Assembly: GCF_005876855.1 (NCBI RefSeq)
Contig: NZ_QLAE01000001.1
Coordinates: 62,001-126,000 of the forward strand
Source: Stutzerimonas nosocomialis
Lineage (GTDB): Bacteria > Pseudomonadota > Gammaproteobacteria > Pseudomonadales > Pseudomonadaceae
Length of the DNA stretch: 64,000 nt
Reading direction: 5' to 3'
Shown here piece after piece: positions 17,939 to 24,640 of the stretch. Positions within the stretch are counted from its first letter, which is position 1; the number at the start of each line of letters is the position of its first letter. Under the pieces are notes generated by a model. It saw only the letters and a program-made list of their open reading frames with translations, was not told where the DNA came from and did no database searches. The translations under genes and the position numbers were made by a program.

Positions 17939-18073
17939 TCAGTTACCGCGGTTTACTGCTTGCGGGTCGCCCAGCGGGCGGTAGTCGGCATCGTTGAACT
18001 TGTAGTTGCCGGAACAGCCGACAAGGACGAAGGCGGTGACGATCAGGGCGAATGCGAAAAAGCGCTTGAGCAC
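17939..18073 (-). CDS. Small (44-aa) predicted lipoprotein of the T6SS cluster
   Basis: A short gene missed by length cut-offs. It encodes 44 residues beginning with GTG: a basic N-terminus (LKR), a hydrophobic core (FFAFALIVTAFVLV) and a lipobox VGC with Cys at 20. The predicted mature peptide has only about 25 residues, containing NYKFNDADYRPLGDPQAV. A strong AAGGAGG lies 6 nt before the GTG, which supports translation. Its stop is 20 bp before fha, so it would be co-transcribed with fha-tssJKLM-stp1-stk1. I believe similar short lipoproteins occur next to fha in other Pseudomonas T6SS clusters, but the function is unknown. Confidence 0.75.
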   Translation of the reverse strand: MLKRFFAFALIVTAFVLVGCSGNYKFNDADYRPLGDPQAVNRGN

Positions 18074-18584
18074 GCGATTTCCTCCTTGAATGCGTGAGCG
18101 GGAACGGCCGCGGCCGTGGTGAAGCGGAACCTCTGCATCTATTGAAGGTCACCGCGCCCGCAAGCGGGGTGATGGGGTTCACGAACCGGGGCGTCGACAA
18201 TCGGAGATTGAGGCACCGCACGCTTTGGCGTGCGGGTTGACACGGTGCAGCACCAAGGCGGTTGTGTCTGTGACCCAGGCCAACCTGGCGCGGTCTTGGG
18301 CGGCTCAGAGCCGATACTCACTGCGTCATTGAGGTCCTGCTCGGGGCGTCCGGAAATGTGCATTAGCAGCCAGCACACCGTATCTAATTGATGCTTCATA
18401 ACCCTAGGAACATACTGATCCAGTAGCCGGTCAGGCTGATGCGAGCAAAAGGACCGTTTTGAGCTTGCTGAGCGAATAGCAACTCAATCGAGTATATGTA
18501 CAACCAAGTTGACGGCCAGGAGGCCCAATAAGTATTGATTCCAAAAAAGGCTGATGCATGTAAAAAGCCAGGATGTTGCTTCGT
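18074..18584 (-). other. Intergenic region with immunity-gene remnant and hairpin
   Basis: About 510 bp separate the membrane immunity gene from the small lipoprotein gene. The part next to the immunity gene (18484-18584) is a degenerate copy of its 3' end. Further on is a perfect 8-bp hairpin with a 4-nt loop at 18216-18235 (CCGCACGC / GCGTGCGG), with no T-run on either side. I saw no other convincing coding sequence. The gap probably carries the promoter for the fha-tssJKLM half of the cluster, but no clear -35/-10 or -24/-12 pair was identified. Confidence 0.5.
18484..18584 (-). pseudogene. Degenerate duplicate of the immunity gene 3' end
   Basis: This segment aligns with 18585-18690, the 3' end of the adjacent immunity gene. 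Both contain CTGATGCATGT, AAGCCAGG, GGCCA(A/G)GA and CCAATAA in the same order and with similar spacing. In the appropriate minus frame the remnant reads WLFTCISL followed by a hydrophobic tail, compared with WLYFTCISL plus a hydrophobic tail in the intact gene. Only the C-terminal 30 or so codons remain, with no start codon. It looks like the leftover of a second, diverged immunity gene. Confidence 0.65.
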
Positions 18585-18929
18585 TCAAGCGAATATATTT
18601 ATACCGAAATGATGGCCAAGAAAGCCAATAAACATGCTTACCCAGTGAATGATAAGACTGATGCATGTGAAGTAAAGCCAGGCAGCCAGGGTGCGACCGA
18701 CATTGGGCCTTTTTAAGCCAAAAGTGTATTGAAAACTATAGCGGTGCATTCGGGAAAATCTGTCAAAAGGACTATGAGACTCCCATTCATAATTGGGAAG
18801 TCGAGAGAAATGTGGATCGAGCCGGCGTATTCCGTGGAAGCAGATGTAAATACCGTTGACGCCTCCGCTTACAAATAACAGAAACCATGCATAATAGAGG
18901 GCTTGCTTAAGCGTCAGGGCGTCGCTCAT
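18585..18929 (-). CDS. Predicted inner-membrane immunity protein
   Basis: A 114-residue protein with two predicted transmembrane segments: about 11-30 (YYAWFLLFVSGGVNGIYICF) and about 83-106 (AAWLYFTCISLIIHWVSMFIG). Between them lies a polar loop rich in Arg, His and aromatic residues. The ATG at 18929 follows the effector stop by one base (TGATATG), so the pair is translationally coupled. The gene is AT-richer than its neighbours. A small inner-membrane protein directly after a glycine-zipper effector is the typical immunity arrangement for membrane-acting toxins. No family was recognised; the role is inferred from position and topology. Confidence 0.65.
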   Translation of the reverse strand: MSDALTLKQALYYAWFLLFVSGGVNGIYICFHGIRRLDPHFSRLPNYEWESHSPFDRFSRMHRYSFQYTFGLKRPNVGRTLAAWLYFTCISLIIHWVSMFIGFLGHHFGINIFA

Positions 18930-18930
18930 A

Positions 18931-20190
18931 TCAGTTGACTCCCTGATAAATAATATCACCCATATATTCGCCAAAGCTGCCGCCTTCCGATCCGCCATAA
19001 TAGGCGCCGGCAGCAGCGCCAGCGATTGCGATCACTGCGAGGGCGGGAGCTCCAACTGTGACCCCGAACGCGAGTGCGACTCCTCCCGCTACGGCAGTCG
19101 CTATTTGAGCGCCTGCGAAACCTCCGACTGCGCCGCCGCTTGCACTGCCTATGAAACCAGTTACCTGCATGTAGCCGGTTCGGGTGCAGGCTTGATCATT
19201 CCCGACTGTGCAAGCTTCCTGAATCTTGTTCAACCGAACGCCACCGTCGATGGCAATTCCCAAGTAGCCCAGCCGACTCGATCCCTTGGCCCAGCTAGAA
19301 ATCGTGTTGATCCGTTGCCCAAGTTGCGGCACCTCGCCTCGCTCAGTAATTGCAGAGGCATTATGCAAGATCGACTTGGTCGATAGGCCAAGGGTGGACT
19401 TAATGCTGTCGTAATGACGGATATTGACAGTTGAAAGGGTCAAGCGGCCTAGGGAGTGATTCAGCTGACCGAATAGCTGCTGACGTTTGGCGTAGAACTC
19501 CGGGGAAAATCGGTTGGTGTTTCCGGTCCTGCGCAGTTCTTCCACATACGCGGCGTTTATCTTCTCCAGATTGCTTCTGACGTCTCCCAGCTGTCGTCCT
19601 GCCGCTGCGCTCAGCACACCCAGCGCGGTGCTCTGGTGGGATGCAACGGTTTCCAGGGAGATGTAATCCAGTACCTCCAGATGCCGCTTGACCGTCATGG
19701 CTTCATCAGGCGTCAGTTGTTGAATGCCTTCACTTGCAAGCTTCGCCTGTTCCCTTGCCTTTTCCAGGCGCTGCCGGTCGTCGTCGGTACGCGGCATGTT
19801 GGAGACGATGACGATCTCTCCGGGCAGTACCGTCTCCTTGAGGTGTTCGTTATTACGCTGGAACAGCGAGCGATGAAGAAAGTGCATTTCATTGCCGTAG
19901 ATCTCCTCGTAGATCGCCTGGCGACGCTGCACCTTGTCGTTCCAGTAGAACGCCACGTCGAATGCAGCACCACTGCATTGACTGTCCTGAACGACTTGTC
20001 CAGATGTACAGCCGGGCCGGGCGGGTCCGGTCGTTTCAGGCACACGCAGTGTCTGTCCGGCCTGGATCTGGTTCGGGTTTTCGATCTCTGGATTCAGACG
20101 CAGCAGATTGCTGATGGTTGTACCGTGATCGCTGGCTATCCGGGCCAGACTATCGCCTCGCTGTATGCTGTATTCCATTGCGTTATCCAT
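18931..20190 (-). CDS. LysM-domain T6SS effector with C-terminal glycine-zipper membrane region
   Basis: A 419-residue protein. An N-terminal LysM domain (about 6-50, YSIQRGDSLARIASDHGTTI through IQAGQTLRVPE) should bind peptidoglycan or serve as the loading module. A mostly helical middle part follows (about 80-310). The C-terminus (about 345-410) is a Gly/Ala-rich hydrophobic region with GxxxG-like repeats (SGGAVGGFAGA, AVIAIAGAAAGAYYGG). This resembles pore-forming or membrane-inserting T6SS toxins. It overlaps the DUF4123 gene by 8 bp and precedes a small membrane protein, completing a vgrG-chaperone-effector-immunity cassette. A second in-frame ATG at 20178 is an alternative start. Effector status is well supported by context; the pore-forming mode is inference. 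Confidence 0.72.
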   Translation of the reverse strand: MDNAMEYSIQRGDSLARIASDHGTTISNLLRLNPEIENPNQIQAGQTLRVPETTGPARPGCTSGQVVQDSQCSGAAFDVAFYWNDKVQRRQAIYEEIYGNEMHFLHRSLFQRNNEHLKETVLPGEIVIVSNMPRTDDDRQRLEKAREQAKLASEGIQQLTPDEAMTVKRHLEVLDYISLETVASHQSTALGVLSAAAGRQLGDVRSNLEKINAAYVEELRRTGNTNRFSPEFYAKRQQLFGQLNHSLGRLTLSTVNIRHYDSIKSTLGLSTKSILHNASAITERGEVPQLGQRINTISSWAKGSSRLGYLGIAIDGGVRLNKIQEACTVGNDQACTRTGYMQVTGFIGSASGGAVGGFAGAQIATAVAGGVALAFGVTVGAPALAVIAIAGAAAGAYYGGSEGGSFGEYMGDIIYQGVN

Positions 20191-21037
20191 TCAGACCAAG
20201 CAGGTCGGCTTCGATTCGAGCCAGCCGGTGCTCGGCAGGTTCGTCCATGTTAGCCAGTCGCATACGAACGTCTGGTTTGTTGATAGCGTCGGGAAACTGG
20301 AGCGCCAGCTCAACGTAGGCGAACAGGTGCTGCTCAGACTCGATGCCGAACTTTTCAGCTTCTGCCGTACGCTGATGGATGATCTCTTTCAGCTCCACAT
20401 CTGGTTGCCCGTGAAAGTTGTTAACGCAAAAGTGCGATACCAAGCGCTGAATGAATAGCTGTCGCTCTTGTTCCTGCCAGCGAGCAAGGTGCTCCGGGCG
20501 AATCGAAAACCAGCCTTCGTCGTCGGCAGGTCTGGCGGGAGAGGAATAGGGCGTGGTGAAACCTAGCCATTTGTTTTCTTCGGCAGGTATCCATATTTTG
20601 CTGACAGGACCGAGCCAGGCGCTGAGTTCGTCTTGTGTGAGGCTGTCGAAGAAACGTTCGGTCAAGGCTGGGTCATAAAACCTGCAGAAGGCCAATTCTC
20701 CAGAGTGCAGCCTGACGCTCAGCAGGCTGCGCAAATGGTTCGCCAGGCCCTCGATGTTAACGGAGCTTTCCAAAAGCAGGCCTGACGATTGCCAACGCTC
20801 CCGGTTTTCCCACAAGCGATGTTGTCCGGAGAGGCGATACAAGGCGGGACTGACTTCCAGCATGGACTCATGGCGCGTGCCTCGGTACAGACGCTCTACC
20901 TTGGGCGCATCATCGTGCTGATAGATGACCTGCAAGGCGGGTAACGCCGCGCCATCGAGCAGCAGGTAGAGGTCGTCCCGCTCGATCTCCGGTTCTTCTA
21001 CTCCGCGCATCAAACCACGCTCGCGTTCTTGCCGCAT
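20183..21037 (-). CDS. DUF4123 T6SS effector chaperone (TEC/Tap type)
   Basis: A 284-residue DUF4123 protein, the adaptor that loads a specific effector onto the VgrG tip. The DUF4123 core is seen from LYLLLDGAALPALQVIYQ through SLLSVRLHSGELAFCRFYDP and FFDSLTQDELSAWLGPVSKI. The C-terminal third is helical and probably recognises the effector. The ATG at 21037 has GGAGG at 7-nt spacing and overlaps the end of vgrG by 28 bp; a later ATG at 21010 with TGATG coupling is possible. It is followed by the LysM effector with an 8-bp overlap, so that protein is the likely client. Confidence 0.88.
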   Translation of the reverse strand: MRQERERGLMRGVEEPEIERDDLYLLLDGAALPALQVIYQHDDAPKVERLYRGTRHESMLEVSPALYRLSGQHRLWENRERWQSSGLLLESSVNIEGLANHLRSLLSVRLHSGELAFCRFYDPALTERFFDSLTQDELSAWLGPVSKIWIPAEENKWLGFTTPYSSPARPADDEGWFSIRPEHLARWQEQERQLFIQRLVSHFCVNNFHGQPDVELKEIIHQRTAEAEKFGIESEQHLFAYVELALQFPDAINKPDVRMRLANMDEPAEHRLARIEADLLGLNG

Positions 21038-23106
21038 GGGCAAACCTCCAATTGGCAGAAGCCATCAGGTTGCACGCCGCATTGTTTGACCAACAGCAGC
21101 TTGGCCGCCGCAGCCTGCTTGAGTTGCGGCGACATGTTGATCAAGGCCGGCAAAGTGAGGCCGCCGGCAGCGGCGCTAGCCGCCAGCGATGGAATCACTG
21201 GTGCCAGGATATTCAATCCCGACCCTTTGCCCGGCGCTCCGCCCGAATTCATCTTGATGGTCGCGCCATTCAGCGTGACGCCGCTCGGGTCGAGCTTGAG
21301 GAGGCTGCCGCCGCCTGTGGCGGTGAGCTCCATGCCGGCGTCGATGACGACTTTGCTGCCGGCGTAGTAGTGAATTTCGTTGCCCGCCTCGACGAACTGC
21401 CCGGTGCCGATCTTCACGTGCTGGTTGTTGCCCACGGTGAGGTGGTCGTTGGCTTTCACTTCGGTCTTGCGGTCGGCGTGGGTGGTGCGGTGTTCTTCGG
21501 CGCGAAATTCGCTGTAGCTGTTGGCCTCGACGGTGTCGTGGCGCTCGTGGCCGACGCGGATCTTCTGGTCGTGCTCGATGTTCTCGTCCCAGTCTCGCTG
21601 GGCGTGGACGTAGATCTGCTCGGCGCCTTTGCGGTCTTCGATGCGCAGTTCGTTGTAGCCGCCACCGCCGGGCGAGCTGAGGGTCTTGAAGACGCTGCGG
21701 GTCTTGTTGGCCGGCAGGTCATAGGGGACGACATGTTCCTTGTGATGCAAGCAGCCGGTGACCAGCGGCTGATCCGGGTCGCCTTCGAGAAAGGTCACCA
21801 GCACTTCCATCCCCACGCGGGGGATGGCGATGCCGCCGTAGCGGTCGCCCGCCCAGCTGGAGGAGACGCGCAGCCAGCAGCTGGTCTTGTCGTCGGCCTG
21901 GCCCTCGCGGTCCCAGTGGAACTGGACCTTCACCCGGCCGTATTCGTCGCAGTGGATCTCTTCCCCGGCAGGGCCGGTGACCACGGCGGTCTGGCTGCCG
22001 AGCACCTTGGGTTTGGGGTGGTTCAGGGCCGGGCGGAAGGGGATGTCCCAGGGCGTGGCGGTGAAGTGGTTGCGGTAGCCCTGGGTAAAGCCGTCACGTG
22101 ACGGCTCATCGCTCGTCACCGACTCCTCCAGCACCTGCGGCTGTTTGCCTTCGTGGAGGATCTCGTTCAGCAGCCAGAGCTGGTTCCAGTCGCCGCGCGG
22201 GTGTTCGGTCAGGGCGAGGAAGTGGCCGGTGACCAGCTGCGGCTGGTCGCTCTCGCCTTCGGCCAGCTCGAAGTCGCTGCGGTGGCGTTCCAGGGCGCGT
22301 TGGGACAGGTGCTTGCCGCGGGCGCGGTCGGTGAAGCGGCCGGGGTAGTCGTAGTCTTCCAGGTCCGGCTGGAACTCGCTCTGAAAGGCGCCTTCCAGGG
22401 TCAGGCGCGGTTTCTCGAAGTCGTAGTCGCGGCGGGTGACGCGGCTGGTGCGGGTCTCGAGCCGCAGGGCGAAGCGCTTGACCACCGGCTGGTCGGCCAC
22501 CAGCCCGGAGTCCTGCTGATAGGCCACCGGTGAGAGCTTGGGAAAGCCCGTCTGGTCGTCGCCGAAGACCAGCACATGGCCCGCGGCGCTGTGCTGGAAG
22601 TGGTAGTGAATGCCTTCTTCCTCGCACAGGCGCTGGATGAAGTGCAGGTCGCTCTCGTCGTACTGCACGCAATAGTCGCGCTCGGGGTAGACCGAACCGA
22701 GGCCGAAGAGGAAGGCGTCGGCCTGGATGCCGTGCTCTTCGAGCACCTGGGCGATGATCTGCTCCACCGTCAGGTGCTGGAAGATGCGCTGGTTGGTGCG
22801 GTGGGCGAGGTAGGCCAGCTGCGGGCGCAGGGTGATGTGGTAGCGGGTCAGGCGCTTGCCCGAATCGCCCTGGGCGACGCGGTAGATCAGACCATGGATG
22901 CCGTTGCCGGCCGGCGAGAGCGCCAGGAAGGCGGGCTGGTGCAGCAGGGCTTCGAGATCGAGATCAGGGCGTTCGCTGACCAGTTCGAGCTCGAAGGCGA
23001 AGGGCTGCGAGAGCGCTTCCCGCCCCGTGAACGCGAGCACCTGCAGGTCATGTGCGATGCCTTCGATGGCGAGGCTGAAATGGGTGTCGTTGGCCGGGTT
23101 GAACAT
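21010..23106 (-). CDS. vgrG: VgrG/TssI spike protein (copy 2, with Cys-rich tail)
   Basis: A 698-residue T6SS spike protein with the same architecture as the VgrG at 6680-8725: gp27-like N-terminus, OB fold (DEYGRVKVQFHWDR), RVGMEVLVTFLEGDPDQP and a beta-helix ending near PGKGSGLNI. The extreme C-terminus differs: an Ala/Leu-rich stretch is followed by KQCGVQPDGFCQLEVCPCG, four cysteines in 17 residues, which could bind a metal or dock the effector chaperone. It starts 15 bp after the sigma54 activator gene and overlaps the DUF4123 gene. It most likely carries the LysM effector. Confidence 0.95.
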   Translation of the reverse strand: MFNPANDTHFSLAIEGIAHDLQVLAFTGREALSQPFAFELELVSERPDLDLEALLHQPAFLALSPAGNGIHGLIYRVAQGDSGKRLTRYHITLRPQLAYLAHRTNQRIFQHLTVEQIIAQVLEEHGIQADAFLFGLGSVYPERDYCVQYDESDLHFIQRLCEEEGIHYHFQHSAAGHVLVFGDDQTGFPKLSPVAYQQDSGLVADQPVVKRFALRLETRTSRVTRRDYDFEKPRLTLEGAFQSEFQPDLEDYDYPGRFTDRARGKHLSQRALERHRSDFELAEGESDQPQLVTGHFLALTEHPRGDWNQLWLLNEILHEGKQPQVLEESVTSDEPSRDGFTQGYRNHFTATPWDIPFRPALNHPKPKVLGSQTAVVTGPAGEEIHCDEYGRVKVQFHWDREGQADDKTSCWLRVSSSWAGDRYGGIAIPRVGMEVLVTFLEGDPDQPLVTGCLHHKEHVVPYDLPANKTRSVFKTLSSPGGGGYNELRIEDRKGAEQIYVHAQRDWDENIEHDQKIRVGHERHDTVEANSYSEFRAEEHRTTHADRKTEVKANDHLTVGNNQHVKIGTGQFVEAGNEIHYYAGSKVVIDAGMELTATGGGSLLKLDPSGVTLNGATIKMNSGGAPGKGSGLNILAPVIPSLAASAAAGGLTLPALINMSPQLKQAAAAKLLLVKQCGVQPDGFCQLEVCPCGKNASVV

Positions 23107-23121
23107 GTCTTCGGTCCGTCC

Positions 23122-24630
23122 TTAGAGGTCTGCGGGGCTGATGTTCAGCCGTTCCATGCGGTACAGCAGGGTGCGCCGGGGCAGGCCCAGTTCGCGGGCG
23201 GCCTGGCTCTGGTTGCCGCCGTTCTTGCGCAGGCAGTCGACGAGCAGGTTGCGTTCGACCCGCTCCATGCGTTCGCGCAGGGTCATGCCGCTCTGCTCCA
23301 GCCCCGGCTCGATGCGCAGGTTGAAATGCTCGGGAAGCAGCTCGCCGCCTTCGCACAGGAGCACGGCGCGCTCCACCAGGCCCTTGAGTTCGCGAACGTT
23401 GCCGGGGAATCCGTAGCCGGCCAGCTGTTCGAGCGCTGCGTCGGACCAGCGGCAAAGGTCGCGCTGCAGGAAGGTGCAGGCCTTGTCGGCGAAATGGCGC
23501 GCCAGGCGCAGGATGTCCTGGTCGCGTTCGCGCAGCGGGGGCAATTCGATGGGGAAATGCGAGAGCCGGTAGAAGAGGTCTTCGCGAAACCGCCCCTCTT
23601 CGACACGCTTGCGCAGGTCCTGGTGGGTCGCGGCGACGATCCGCACATCCACCTTGTGGGTGTCGGTGGACCCCAGCGGACGCACCTCGCCTTCCTGCAG
23701 TACCCGCAACAGCTTGGCCTGCAGAAGCAGGGGCATGTCGCCGATTTCGTCGAGAAACAGGGTGCCGCCGTCCGCCGCGTCCAGCAGGCCGGCGCGGTCG
23801 CGGTCGGCACCGGTGAAGGCGCCTTTGCGGTAGCCGAAGAGTTCGCTTTCGAGCAGGTTTTCCGGCAGCGAGGCGCAGTTCTGGACGACGAAGGCTTTGC
23901 TGCGACGATAGCCGCAGTCGTGAATGGCGCGGGCGACCAGTTCCTTGCCGGTGCCGGTCTCGCCGGTCAGCAGCACGCTCACCGGGCTGTGCAGGACCTT
24001 GCCGATCAGCCCGTAGACCGCGCGCATGCGGGCGCTGTCTCCGATCAGGCCATAACCGCTGGCGCAGGGAGCGCTCGGTGCGATCGGCGCGTCCTGGCGT
24101 GGCGCCCTCAGGCGCTGCAGGAGTTGCGACTGCGCCAGGGCGAACCTGCCGAGCTGGTCGAGGGAGTCGGCAAAGGCCGACAGCTCATGGGCGTGCCGCG
24201 TGGCGGTGACCAGCAGCCCGAGGACCCGGTCCTGCTCGTCGGCGAGCGGCAGGCACAGCAGGCTGCGCCACGACGGCGAGCGCTCCGGCAGGAAGCTGCT
24301 GGCATGCAGGCTGCTGTCCAGCTCGCCGATGTACAGCCGCTGGTTCTGGCACAGGCAGTACTGCAGCAGCTGCTCGCCGTCGTAGTCACTGGGCAGGCTG
24401 GCCGGTTCGCGCGGCTGCAGCTTGCCGTCGAGCCATTCGGCCGACAGCGTCAGCCGGGTATGGGTCTCATCGAGCAGGTAGAGCTGGCTCAGGTCGCAGC
24501 CCGTCAGCCTGGCCGCGGCTTCCGCCAGGCCGGCGAGCAGCGTGTCGGCGCTGGCCGCCCGCGCCAGGCCGGCGAAGTGCTCCAGCAGCGACTGCGCGTA
24601 GCGCAGCGGCTGGGGGACCTGGTCGAACAT
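23122..24630 (-). CDS. sfa2: Sigma54-dependent activator of the T6SS (Sfa2/VasH-like)
   Basis: A 502-residue bacterial enhancer-binding protein. An N-terminal GAF-like sensory region (about 25-170) is followed by an AAA+ domain with Walker A GETGTGKE (about 223-230) and the sigma54-contact loop GAFTGA (about 270-275). A Walker B-type segment [11 protein letters not shown] comes next. A Fis-type helix-turn-helix sits at the C-terminus ([20 protein letters not shown]). There is no receiver domain. The position right after clpV matches sfa2 of HSI-II and vasH of Vibrio. The intact GAFTGA means it can act with RpoN, probably on T6SS or vgrG/hcp promoters. The start at 24630 avoids overlapping clpV by 35 bp. 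Confidence 0.9.
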   Translation of the reverse strand: MFDQVPQPLRYAQSLLEHFAGLARAASADTLLAGLAEAAARLTGCDLSQLYLLDETHTRLTLSAEWLDGKLQPREPASLPSDYDGEQLLQYCLCQNQRLYIGELDSSLHASSFLPERSPSWRSLLCLPLADEQDRVLGLLVTATRHAHELSAFADSLDQLGRFALAQSQLLQRLRAPRQDAPIAPSAPCASGYGLIGDSARMRAVYGLIGKVLHSPVSVLLTGETGTGKELVARAIHDCGYRRSKAFVVQNCASLPENLLESELFGYRKGAFTGADRDRAGLLDAADGGTLFLDEIGDMPLLLQAKLLRVLQEGEVRPLGSTDTHKVDVRIVAATHQDLRKRVEEGRFREDLFYRLSHFPIELPPLRERDQDILRLARHFADKACTFLQRDLCRWSDAALEQLAGYGFPGNVRELKGLVERAVLLCEGGELLPEHFNLRIEPGLEQSGMTLRERMERVERNLLVDCLRKNGGNQSQAARELGLPRRTLLYRMERLNISPADL

Positions 24631-24640
24631 GGCCGCTTGC

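Noticed and set aside
18139-18399. Minus-strand 86-codon frame in the gap before the small lipoprotein gene
   Set aside because: No ribosome-binding site, no hydrophobic or conserved pattern, and it covers a perfect hairpin.
21010-23106. The two VgrG copies as evidence of a mobile element
   Set aside because: No transposase, terminal inverted repeats or target duplications at either copy; duplication and recombination of vgrG is enough.
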